Below are positions 6,310 through 14,847 of a DNA stretch of 25,062 nucleotides, in pieces (the first letter of the stretch is position 1; each line of letters opens with the position of its first letter). Origin of the DNA: PALSA-911 sp037442565. Its GTDB lineage: Bacteria > Pseudomonadota > Alphaproteobacteria > Acetobacterales > Acetobacteraceae. The position numbers and the translations under genes are program-made. The stretch is from contig JBBIQA010000048.1 of NCBI GenBank assembly GCA_037442565.1, positions 1 through 25,062 on the forward strand, in the 5' to 3' direction. The notes beneath the pieces were generated by a model. That model did not search any database and was not told where the DNA came from. It saw only the letters and a list, made by a program, of their open reading frames with translations.

Positions 6310-7602
6310 TCAGTTCCTGCCCAGCCGCAGCGCAATGCTGCGGCCATGCGCCTGCAATCCTTCCGCCTCAGCCAGCGCCACGGCGGCCGGTCCGACCACG
6401 GCCAGCGACGCGGCATCCGCCGACACCCAGGTGGTGCGCTTGAGGAAGTCGAACACCGACAGGCCGGAGGCGAAGCGCGCCGTGCGACCGGTCGGCAGCA
6501 CGTGATTGGGGCCGGCGACGTAGTCACCCACGGCCTCCGGGCAGTAGGCGCCCAGGAACGCCGCCCCGGCGTGGCGGACGCGGGCGAACAAGGCCTCGGG
6601 CTCGCGCGTCATGATCTGCAGGTGCTCGGGGGCGACGCGATCGGACAGCGCCACCGCCTCGTCCCAGTCGCGCACCAGGATGATCGCGCCGTGCGCATCC
6701 CAGCTGGCGCCGGCGATCGCGGCGCGCGGCAGTTGCGGGATTTCCGCCGCCACCGCCGCGGCGACGGCATCGGCGAAGCCGCGGCTGTCGGTGATCAAGA
6801 TGGATTGGGCGGCTTCGTCATGCTCGGCCTGGGCCAGCAGGTCCATGGCCACGCGGCGCGGGTCGTTGACGGCATCGGCCAGGATCAGCACTTCCGACGG
6901 GCCGGCGATGTTGTCGATGCCGACGCGGCCGAAGACCTGGCGCTTGGCCTCGGCGACATAGGCGTTGCCGGGGCCGACGATGCGGTCCACCGGGGCGATG
7001 CTCGCGGTGCCCCAGGCCAGGGCCGCGACGGCCTGGGCGCCGCCGATGCGATAGATCTCGGTCACGCCCGCGCGGCGCGCCGCCGCCAGGACCAGCGGGT
7101 TCAGCACGCCGTCCGGGGTCGGCACGCACATGGCGATCCGGCCGACGCCGGCCACCCGCGCCGGCAGGGCGTTCATCAGCACCGAGGACGGATAGGCCGC
7201 CTTGCCGCCGGGCACGTACAGCCCGACCGCGTCCAGCGCGCCCCAGCGCATCCCCAGCGTCAGGCCCGCGGCATCGGTCATGCGCAGGTCGGAGGGCAGC
7301 TGGGCGCGATGGAAGATTTCGATCCGCTCCGCGGCCAGGTCCAGCGCCGCCATCAGTTCGGCGGGGATTTCCGCGACGGCGGCGTCGATTTCCGCCGTGC
7401 TGACCCGCAGTGTCTGCGCGGTCAGTTGCAGGCGGTCGAAGCGGGCAGTGTATTCCAGCACCGCCGCGTCGCCGCGCGCGCGGACGGCGGCGATGATGGT
7501 GCTGACGGCCTGGTCGACGCTTTCGGCGGTCTCGCGCGCCTCGTTCAGCAGCGCGGCGAAAGCGGCCTCGAATCCGGCGTCCGCGGTGGAGTAGACCTTC
7601 AC
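6310..7602 (-). CDS. hisD: histidinol dehydrogenase
   Basis: A 430-aa enzyme catalysing the last two steps of histidine synthesis (L-histidinol to L-histidine, NAD-dependent, zinc-containing). The family core GPGNAYVAEAKR, the signature around GPSEVLILAD, the zinc-ligand Gln and His in LLAQAEHDEAAQ, and the Asp/His-containing GDYVAGPNHVLPTG segment are all present; a final His lies in the C-terminal LQAHGRS. It starts with GTG at 7602, whose codon overlaps the hisG TGA stop (GTGA), so hisG and hisD are translationally coupled. The same frame stays open far upstream through hisG, but that part is not coding. Length is exactly as expected. Confidence 0.97.
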   Translation of the reverse strand: MKVYSTADAGFEAAFAALLNEARETAESVDQAVSTIIAAVRARGDAAVLEYTARFDRLQLTAQTLRVSTAEIDAAVAEIPAELMAALDLAAERIEIFHRAQLPSDLRMTDAAGLTLGMRWGALDAVGLYVPGGKAAYPSSVLMNALPARVAGVGRIAMCVPTPDGVLNPLVLAAARRAGVTEIYRIGGAQAVAALAWGTASIAPVDRIVGPGNAYVAEAKRQVFGRVGIDNIAGPSEVLILADAVNDPRRVAMDLLAQAEHDEAAQSILITDSRGFADAVAAAVAAEIPQLPRAAIAGASWDAHGAIILVRDWDEAVALSDRVAPEHLQIMTREPEALFARVRHAGAAFLGAYCPEAVGDYVAGPNHVLPTGRTARFASGLSVFDFLKRTTWVSADAASLAVVGPAAVALAEAEGLQAHGRSIALRLGRN

Positions 7603-8294
7603 GCCGTTTCCAGCGCCGCGCGGAAGCGCGCGATCCAGGCGCCGATCTGCTCGGGCTGGGTCTTCAGCGCGGTGCGGTTGACGATCAGGCGGCTGGTTAT
7701 GGTGTCGATGACCTCGGTTTCCACCAGACCGTTCGCCTTCAGGGTGGAGCCGGTCGCCACCAGGTCGACGATCAGCCGCGCCAGGCCGAGCGTGGGGGCC
7801 AGTTCCATCGCGCCGTTCAGGTGCACCACGTCGGCGTGCACGCCACGGGTCGCGAAATGGCGCTTGGCGATGGTCGGGTATTTCGTCGCCACCCGCACCC
7901 GCGACCAGAGCAGCGGGTCGTCGCTGCCGGCGGTTTCCACCGGTTCGGCGACCGAGATGCGGCATTTTCCGATGCCGAGGTCGAGCGGGGCGTAGATTTC
8001 CGGGTAGTCGAATTCCATCAGCACGTCCGCGCCGCAGATGCCGATCTGCGCCGCGCCGAAGGCGACGAAGGTGGCGACGTCGAACGGGCGCACGCGGACC
8101 ACGTCCAGCATCGGGTCCTCGGTCGGGAAGCGCAGGCGGCGGCTGTCCTCGTCGCTGTAGTCGGCGGCCGGCACGATGCCGGCGCGCGCCAGCAACGGCC
8201 CGCATTCCGACAGGATGCGGCCTTTCGGCAAGGCCAGGATCAGCGGGCTGGATGCTTCCGGCGCCAGGGAGGCGGCAAGATAAGGGGCTGTCAT
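7599..8294 (-). CDS. hisG: ATP phosphoribosyltransferase, short form
   Basis: A 231-aa catalytic subunit for the first step of histidine synthesis (ATP + PRPP to phosphoribosyl-ATP). The N-terminal LALPKGRILSECGPLL, the GADVLMEFDYPEIYAPLDLGIG region and the PRPP-binding-type segment near DLVATGSTLKANGL are clear. At this length it lacks the C-terminal regulatory domain of long HisG, so by family knowledge it should need HisZ for activity and feedback control; no hisZ is in this window. The ATG at 8294 has AGGAAG about 8-9 nt upstream. Longer in-frame starts read into the leader and lack family resemblance. It overlaps hisD by 4 bp. Confidence 0.96.
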   Translation of the reverse strand: MTAPYLAASLAPEASSPLILALPKGRILSECGPLLARAGIVPAADYSDEDSRRLRFPTEDPMLDVVRVRPFDVATFVAFGAAQIGICGADVLMEFDYPEIYAPLDLGIGKCRISVAEPVETAGSDDPLLWSRVRVATKYPTIAKRHFATRGVHADVVHLNGAMELAPTLGLARLIVDLVATGSTLKANGLVETEVIDTITSRLIVNRTALKTQPEQIGAWIARFRAALETA

Positions 8295-8331
8295 ATAAGA
8301 GGCTTCCTGATAACTGGCGGCTGATACACCG

Positions 8332-8355
8332 AAAAATCGGGTCCGGGAAACCCGA
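8332..8355 (-). terminator. intrinsic-terminator-like hairpin between mrr and hisG
   Basis: Read on the minus strand, TCGGGT and ACCCGA (8355-8350 and 8342-8337) form a 6-bp stem around a 7-nt loop, followed at once by five T residues (8336-8332, A on the plus strand). It lies 38 nt before the hisG ATG. It could end the upstream mrr transcript or act as an attenuator in the hisG leader. Confidence 0.5.
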
Positions 8356-8417
8356 GTTCCAGCCAAATTGTGATCCAAGCGCGAAAGGCTGCCATGTGCC
8401 GCTATACGAGTTTGATG

Positions 8418-9341
8418 TCAGTTTTCAAAAAATGCTTCATCCAATGCCTTGATCGTAAGAGTTTCTTCGACGCGGCAACCGACCCCATGACGTATCATCA
8501 AGCGAGCCAATTGCTGCCCATCGATAAGAACGATCCGTTTGCTCAGAAATTCGTTCGTCTCTTTTGCAGACGAAGTGAACAGGGACGTTGTCACGAACAG
8601 GCCTTTGGTTGCCTTGAACCGATCAAGGCTACCGAAAAAATCACGAATCGCACCTGAACCGACGGTGTTCGTGGCCGCATAGCATTTCGCTTGCACATAG
8701 ATGCGGTCCAGTCCGAGGGGATCCTGGTCAATCACCCCATCAACTCCCCCATCCCCCGATTTACCAACGAGAGCCTTGTCAAGGTCTGTCACCGAGCCGC
8801 CTCCATAGCCCATCGCAATGAGCAGCCGGATCACAAGCTTCTCGAAAAATGCAGGCGGTGCCGACCTAACGCGGTCCAGGAGATCTCCTGCGAGAGCTGC
8901 TTCCAACTGGTGGCTTGCTGCCCGCATCACCTCATCGGGCGTAAGGCTTTGCTCGCCGCCCACCATGGACGGATTTCTTTCATCATCTTTTTGATCAGCA
9001 CCCACTCTTCGGAATTCAACAAATTCAGGAAATTGATTAAGAAAACTAATGTCGATTCTACCCGGCGGCGACGTCAAAACCGCTTTGCCACGATCGGTTA
9101 TCGTGAAGTATGCCCGGCGCGTCGCGGTCAATAGGCCGGCCTTAACCAAATGAGTACGCGCCCAATGTACTCTGTTTGCGAAAGTAGTCTGACGCCCCGA
9201 TGGAAGCAGTTTTGATCGATCTTCTGGCGACAGCGCAAATTCGTCGGCAAGCCTGTCAACAACGTCTGAAATCCGAACTTCGCCGTCCTTTGCAAGCCTG
9301 AGCACAGGAAGCATCAACGTCTGGAAGTCCGGAATGGACAT
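8418..9341 (-). CDS. mrr: Mrr-type restriction endonuclease (type IV)
   Basis: A 307-aa protein close in length to E. coli Mrr. The N-terminal ~95 residues look like the Mrr winged-helix domain. The C-terminal half is the PD-(D/E)XK-type nuclease: FFEKLVIRLLIAMGYGG (165-181), SGDGGVDG with D201, then YVQAKCY with Q217 and K219. Mrr enzymes cut methylated DNA, so this may be a defence gene; no partner methylase is nearby. Base composition differs sharply from the neighbours: 9001-9060 has 20 G+C of 60, against 42 of 60 for 6841-6900 in hisD. It sits alone between murA and hisG, 50 bp after murA, and is followed by a terminator-like hairpin. This points to horizontal acquisition. All catalytic positions I can check are intact. 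Confidence 0.92.
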   Translation of the reverse strand: MSIPDFQTLMLPVLRLAKDGEVRISDVVDRLADEFALSPEDRSKLLPSGRQTTFANRVHWARTHLVKAGLLTATRRAYFTITDRGKAVLTSPPGRIDISFLNQFPEFVEFRRVGADQKDDERNPSMVGGEQSLTPDEVMRAASHQLEAALAGDLLDRVRSAPPAFFEKLVIRLLIAMGYGGGSVTDLDKALVGKSGDGGVDGVIDQDPLGLDRIYVQAKCYAATNTVGSGAIRDFFGSLDRFKATKGLFVTTSLFTSSAKETNEFLSKRIVLIDGQQLARLMIRHGVGCRVEETLTIKALDEAFFEN

Positions 9342-9391
9342 GCTGAAATCTCTCTGAAGTTTAAAAGTCTCGGTCCGGCTATCCGTGATCG

Positions 9392-10651
<1,260 letters not shown>

Positions 10652-10673
10652 TTTGGCCTCCTAGCCTGTATTC

Positions 10674-11231
10674 CTAGCCCATTCTGGGTAGCGACACGCC
10701 GCGCTGGCGCATGTATTTGCCGGCCTTGTCGGCATAGCTGGTCTGGCAGGGCTCGTTGCCCTGCAGGAACAGGAACTGGCAGATGCCCTCGTTGGCGTAG
10801 ATCCGGGCAGGCAGCGGGGTGGTGTTGCTGATCTCGATCGTCACCTGGCCCTCCCACTCCGGCTCCAGCGGCGTCACGTTCACGATGATCCCGCAGCGGG
10901 CATAGGTCGATTTGCCCAGACATACCACCAGTATGTCGCGCGGGATGCGGAAATACTCGATCGTGTGGGTCAGGGCGAAGCTGTTCGGCGGGATGATGCA
11001 GACATCGGTGCGCCGGTCGACGAAGCTGTCGGGGGCGAAATTCTTCGGATCGACCACCGCCGAATCGACGTTGGTGAAGATCTTGAACTCGTCCGCCGCG
11101 CGCGCGTCGTAGCCATAGCTCGACAGGCCGTAGCTGATCACGCCCTCGCGCTTCTGGGTCTCGACGAAGGGCTCGATCATGCGATGCTCCTCCGCCATCC
11201 GGCGGATCCAGCGGTCGGACATCACGGGCAT
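10674..11231 (-). CDS. dcd: dCTP deaminase
   Basis: A 185-aa dCTP deaminase (dCTP to dUTP, feeding dTMP synthesis). The signature LGKSTYARCGIIVNVTPLEP and the following EWEGQVTIEISNTTPLPA core are intact, as is the N-terminal GVISYGLSSYGYDAR. The ATG at 11231 (MPVMSDRW) matches the usual N-terminus; the ATG at 11222 is a possible shorter start, and the frame is open further upstream without family resemblance. GGAG lies 11 nt before the chosen start. It begins the minus-strand dcd-murA unit and is divergent from the OpgC-like gene. Confidence 0.96.
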   Translation of the reverse strand: MPVMSDRWIRRMAEEHRMIEPFVETQKREGVISYGLSSYGYDARAADEFKIFTNVDSAVVDPKNFAPDSFVDRRTDVCIIPPNSFALTHTIEYFRIPRDILVVCLGKSTYARCGIIVNVTPLEPEWEGQVTIEISNTTPLPARIYANEGICQFLFLQGNEPCQTSYADKAGKYMRQRGVSLPRMG

Positions 11232-11389
11232 GGGCTGGCAAACTCCGGGTAGCGGACCGAGTGGGGAGGGGATCGAACGACGGGGTCTAGCCCAGGCCCC
11301 CCGCGGCGGCAAACATTGGTGTAATGCAGTGCAGCATGGTGGGTCCATCCGATGACCCGCTTTTCCGTTCCGCCGCCGAGGTTCGCCGC

Positions 11390-12544
11390 ATGAGCAAGCA
11401 CGTCCGCCACCACGACGGCCATCCCGCACGCCCGCCGCGCGACACGCGGATGGACATCGTGCGCGGCTGGCTGCAGATCACCATCTTCATGAGCCATTCG
11501 TTCGGCTCGTTCATCGGCGGCTGGATGATCCATGGCGCCTGGGGGCTGTCGGACAGTTCCGAGCAGTTCGTCTTCCTCTCCGGCTTCACCCTCGGCAGCG
11601 TGTTCGCCCGCAAGGCGGCAAGGCAGGGTTTCGGGGCCGGGGCACGCGACCTGTGGGGCCGCATCTGGCGGCTGTACCGCACCCACCTGATCGTCTTCGC
11701 GCTGTTCTTCGCCATGGTGATGCTGGCCGGCGCCTCGGCGGCGTTCCCCGGCGAGGCCGAGCGGCTGGGCTGGGGCTTCCTGATCCACGACCCCCTGCAC
11801 GCCGTTCCCGCTGCCCTGACGATGCTGTATCAGCCGGCGTTCATGGGCATCCTGCCGGTATTCATCTGGTGCATGCTTCTGCTGCCCGGCTTCGCCGCGC
11901 TGGAAGCCCGCTTCGGCGACGCCGCGCTGATCGCCCCGGTCGGACTTTACGCCGTCGCCTGGAGTTTCGGCCTGTTCCCGCCCAGCCTGGGTCCGGAGAC
12001 CGGGATCGCGTTCAACCCCTTTACCTGGCAGATCCTGTATCTGCTCGGCGCCTGGCTCGGCCGCCGCGCGCTGTATCGGGGCTACGCCCTGCCCCGCCTG
12101 ACCTGGGGCTTTGCGGTGGCGGTGCCGGTGCTGCTGCTCGGGCTTTATCTGCGGCTGTCCTGGTATGGTTTTCTGCCCTGGCCGGCGCCGGTTGCCGAGA
12201 ACGCCCTGATGGTGGGCAAGGAGGGGCTGGCGCCGTTGCGGGTGCTGCATGCCCTGGCGCTGGCCTGGGTGGTATCGATGCTGTTCCCGCGCGACGCCGA
12301 CTGGATGCATCGCAGGCTGTTCCGCTGGCTTGCCGCCATCGGCCGGCACAGCCTGCAGGTGTTCTGCCTGGGGCTGTTTCTGGCCTGGGGCTGCACGGCG
12401 CTGTTCCGGCTCTATCCGGGCCGTTGGTGGCTCGATCCGCTGCTGATCCTGACCGGGGCGGCGATTCTGACGGCATTCGCGCGGTCGCTGGATCATCGCC
12501 GCACGGTGCAGGCGCGGGTGAAGCCGCAACCTACTCCGGCTTGA
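11390..12544 (+). CDS. OpgC domain-containing integral membrane protein
   Basis: A 384-aa multi-pass membrane protein of the OpgC/acyltransferase-like group. The family start RDTRMDIVRGWLQITIFMSH, the WGLSDSSEQFVFLSGFTLG segment and about ten hydrophobic stretches (for example around LIVFALFFAMVMLAG and LPVLLLGLYL-like regions) are seen. E. coli OpgC adds succinyl groups to osmoregulated periplasmic glucans; many relatives have no proven substrate. The ATG at 11390 has GAGG 9 nt upstream; an in-frame ATG at 11324 would add 22 polar residues without a clear ribosome binding site. It overlaps the 59-aa gene on the other strand tail to tail by 14 bp. No glucan-synthesis genes are next to it. Confidence 0.85.
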   Translation: MSKHVRHHDGHPARPPRDTRMDIVRGWLQITIFMSHSFGSFIGGWMIHGAWGLSDSSEQFVFLSGFTLGSVFARKAARQGFGAGARDLWGRIWRLYRTHLIVFALFFAMVMLAGASAAFPGEAERLGWGFLIHDPLHAVPAALTMLYQPAFMGILPVFIWCMLLLPGFAALEARFGDAALIAPVGLYAVAWSFGLFPPSLGPETGIAFNPFTWQILYLLGAWLGRRALYRGYALPRLTWGFAVAVPVLLLGLYLRLSWYGFLPWPAPVAENALMVGKEGLAPLRVLHALALAWVVSMLFPRDADWMHRRLFRWLAAIGRHSLQVFCLGLFLAWGCTALFRLYPGRWWLDPLLILTGAAILTAFARSLDHRRTVQARVKPQPTPA

Positions 12545-12710
12545 CCGCGGCAGAGGGCAGGTTCTCCCGGGCGCGTGCCTGCTCCTTGCGCCTGCGCAGA
12601 TTGGCCCGAAGCGCCGCGGCCTCGCGCTCCTGGCGTGCTCGTTGTTCGGCCTGCGCCTTGGCGCTCAGCGTCGGCGCCGGCTTGCCGGCGTTGGAGGGTG
12701 GATCTGCCAT
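12531..12710 (-). CDS. small charged protein, 59 aa, conserved-looking
   Basis: A 59-aa protein with a Pro-rich start (MADPPSNAGKPAPTLSAKAQ) and an Ala/Arg/Glu-rich helical remainder (ARQEREAAALRANLRRRKEQ). I recall similar tiny proteins with an ALRANLRRRKxQARAR-type helix in alphaproteobacterial genomes, often annotated as hypothetical; their function is unknown to me. The composition suggests a basic amphipathic helix, possibly RNA- or ribosome-binding (inference). The frame is open to an upstream ATG at 12782, but the family-like start is at 12710. Its stop lies inside the 3' end of the OpgC-like gene. It is divergent from tRNA-Thr. Confidence 0.65.
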   Translation of the reverse strand: MADPPSNAGKPAPTLSAKAQAEQRARQEREAAALRANLRRRKEQARARENLPSAAVKPE

Positions 12711-12788
12711 GCCACTGCAAATCACCGCCACGGCACAGACGTCAACCCCCTTTCCGGAACCCTGTCCAGCACGCAGCGTCAACCGGGG

Positions 12789-12818
12789 TTGCGCCCGCCA
12801 CGGAGACAGGGCTATATC
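12789..12818 (+). promoter_or_regulatory. candidate tRNA-Thr promoter
   Basis: TTGCGC (12789-12794) and TATATC (12813-12818) are 18 nt apart, and the -10 box ends 22 nt before the tRNA 5' end. Spacing and position suit a stable-RNA promoter, but the boxes match consensus only partly. Confidence 0.35.
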
Positions 12819-12840
12819 CCGCCGCCTGAGACGCCCCGGC

Positions 12841-12915
<75 letters not shown>

Positions 12916-12953
12916 TTTTCCTCACGGACAATCGAAAGTCGCACGGTCCGGGC

Positions 12954-14417
12954 TCATCGGGCGGTGCGTAGCGTGTAGTCAGGTTTCAGGTCCGCGAAGC
13001 CGGCGATCGTCGCGTTGTCCCCCCGGTAGTTCATCCAGGCATAACCCGACCAGGCGGGCGCGCAGAATCCGACGAAGGTGTTCCCGCTCACCGTCACGCT
13101 CGGCACCACGGTCCCACCGCCCTTGACCGGAACGACATAAGCGGGCGTGCCAGGGACGGCGTGGTTGTAGAAGAACATGGGCCAGATGGGATGCTTCTGG
13201 TTGTCATAGAACTGCGAGAAGGCGACGAAAGTGTTGCCCTCGACATCCAGCTTATGCACGCGGGTCGGCGCTTCGTCGGAAGCTATGCCCTCGACGCCGA
13301 AAGTGAACAGCGCACCGTTGCTGTTGTTTCCTGAATAGTTTTTTGCGATCACGTTATTCTTCAGGGTGACGCTGCCCCCGTTCGGCGTGTCGATCTCATA
13401 GGTTTCCGCCTGCGTAAAGCCGGGCTGTGCCACGCCGCCGATGAACCAGCTGTCCTGAATGTCCGTGATCTGCGCCCTGGATTTGAACAAATGTCCGTAA
13501 TAGGCGTCATGGGACCAAAGGCGTCGAACCTTGACTGTGAAGTTCGGGTCCGTCGAGCTTGAGCCGATGTAGAAATGATGCTTGGGACCGTAAGGCCCTC
13601 CGCTACGCGCTACTTCCATATCCGAAAACGAGAGCGTGCCTGTGTTGTTCGACGTGCCGAATACACCATTAGCCCCCGAATGGTCGAAGTCGGTAATGCG
13701 CATGTGGGAGAGCGTGAGGCTATGCGCGCCGTTGACATAGACGGCGCCCATCGGGTGATAGGTCGTAGGCAGCCCCGATCCGTCAATGTCGATGTTGTCG
13801 ATAGTGGTGTTGCTGCTGTTCCAGACGTAGACGACCCCCTGGGCGTCCGACCAGACGCCGCCGGGGTGCGTCAGCCGTAGCACCGGCCGGATGCCGTTTA
13901 CCGTGATGCCCTGGATGGTCAGGCCATCCGGCACGAATGTGTTGGTCCAGCCAGTCGCCTTGTCGCCACGCGGGCCGATTAGCAAGTTGCCATCATAAAC
14001 CGCCGGGTAGACGCGGAACGTGTCGCCGTTCTTCCAGAGCCGGAAGAGGTCGGTATGGGCGATGTTGGAGAATGGGCCGCACCCGGTTGCCGCCGCGATT
14101 GCCGGATTATTGTTGTCCGCCAGATCGGCGCGGCACGTCGCCGGATCGGATCGCAGATCCCGATAGGTCGCGATGACCACGCCATTGCGGACCTGTTCGA
14201 CCTTCGGCACCAGGCCATCCGCGACCGTCGCCGCGCGGGGCTGTGCGGGGAACGGGACATGGAACGCCGATTGCGGCGGAAACGGCTCCTTGCCTGGGCA
14301 AAGACGGCTCGCGTCGCGTGATGCGGCAGGCGTGGCCGCGAGCGCCCCAGTAGCGAGCACCCCAGTAGCGAGCACCCCGGTGGCCAGCAGTGAGGAAAGG
14401 AAGGCGAGCTTCTGCAT
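12954..14417 (-). CDS. secreted right-handed parallel beta-helix protein
   Basis: A 487-aa exported protein. An N-terminal signal peptide (MQKLAFLSSLLATGV, hydrophobic core, likely cleavage after TGALA) is followed by a long region of repeated short strand-turn units such as LTIQGITVNGIRPVLRL, TTIDNIDIDGSG, LTLSHMRITDFDHSG and VTVSGNTFVGF, typical of pectate-lyase-like beta-helices. It may bind or cleave a polysaccharide, but no catalytic motif is recognised. The start at 14417 gives the signal peptide directly at the N-terminus with AGGA 8 nt upstream; the frame is open further upstream without support. The signal peptide contains a tandem LATGV-LATGV-LATGA repeat coded by 15-bp repeats. It is divergent from the LpxR gene. 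Confidence 0.8.
   Translation of the reverse strand: MQKLAFLSSLLATGVLATGVLATGALAATPAASRDASRLCPGKEPFPPQSAFHVPFPAQPRAATVADGLVPKVEQVRNGVVIATYRDLRSDPATCRADLADNNNPAIAAATGCGPFSNIAHTDLFRLWKNGDTFRVYPAVYDGNLLIGPRGDKATGWTNTFVPDGLTIQGITVNGIRPVLRLTHPGGVWSDAQGVVYVWNSSNTTIDNIDIDGSGLPTTYHPMGAVYVNGAHSLTLSHMRITDFDHSGANGVFGTSNNTGTLSFSDMEVARSGGPYGPKHHFYIGSSSTDPNFTVKVRRLWSHDAYYGHLFKSRAQITDIQDSWFIGGVAQPGFTQAETYEIDTPNGGSVTLKNNVIAKNYSGNNSNGALFTFGVEGIASDEAPTRVHKLDVEGNTFVAFSQFYDNQKHPIWPMFFYNHAVPGTPAYVVPVKGGGTVVPSVTVSGNTFVGFCAPAWSGYAWMNYRGDNATIAGFADLKPDYTLRTAR
14340..14384. repeat. three 15-bp tandem repeats inside signal-peptide coding sequence
   Basis: The units GAGCGCCCCAGTAGC, GAGCACCCCAGTAGC and GAGCACCCCGGTGGC run head to tail on the plus strand. 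On the minus strand they encode the LATGV-type repeat in the signal peptide of the beta-helix protein. The period of 15 keeps the frame, so copy-number change would lengthen or shorten the hydrophobic core by five residues. Confidence 0.85.
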
Positions 14418-14847
14418 GGGGAGGGTCCTGGATATTCGTTTTGGCGGTCCACGGCGCGGGTTCGCCGCCGCGGTCGGCTCTGCTGTCGTGTCCATAATCC
14501 AGGCCAGGGCCAGTGCAATGGCCAATCCCATGAAACCTGGCAAGAACCGCCATTTGGCGCACGCCGGGCGCTCACAATCACGAGATGCTCTGGCTGGGTC
14601 GGCACCTATCCCGTCCCGGGGCGGCCCGCGAATACTCTACCGGCCGGACGCCCCGGAGCCTTCTCCTCCCCGCCGCATTGGTGCCTTGTTCATGACGCCT
14701 GCTGCTTTGCCGATGGCGGCGTCAGGGCGAAGTCTTGAGCAGGCTGGCTCCAAATTCAGTCGCTTCCCGCGCTGGCGCGCCCACCCGCCATCACTCACCC
14801 GCCATCACTCACCCGCCATCACTCACCCGTCAACACAAGGGCATCCC
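14418..14847. other. 430-bp divergent intergenic region
   Basis: This stretch separates the beta-helix gene (minus) from the LpxR gene (plus) and should hold both promoters. I see no gene with a supported start and no clear -35/-10 pair. The only structured element is the triple 14-bp repeat at 14784-14825. Confidence 0.6.
14784..14825. repeat. three perfect 14-bp tandem repeats upstream of lpxR-like gene
   Basis: CCCGCCATCACTCA occurs three times without a gap (14784-14797, 14798-14811, 14812-14825), followed by a partial CCCGTCA. The array ends 22 bp before the GTG start of the LpxR-like gene. It could be a repeated regulator site in the leader or a slippage tract. Confidence 0.9.

Noticed and set aside
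7603..8205. Long in-frame upstream extension of hisD
   Set aside because: The frame stays open through hisG on the same strand, but its translation has no family resemblance and is the shifted frame of hisG. The GTG at 7602 gives the normal HisD length.
8291..8395. Classical histidine attenuator leader
   Set aside because: The small frame ahead of hisG contains no His codons, so only a possible leader with a hairpin is reported.
11222..12529. Long open frame antisense to the OpgC-like gene
   Set aside because: The product is His/Gln/Arg/Gly-rich with no recognisable domain, while the plus strand encodes a coherent multi-pass membrane protein.
14784..14825. Triple repeat as a CRISPR array
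   Set aside because: The units are contiguous 14-mers without spacers and no cas genes are present.
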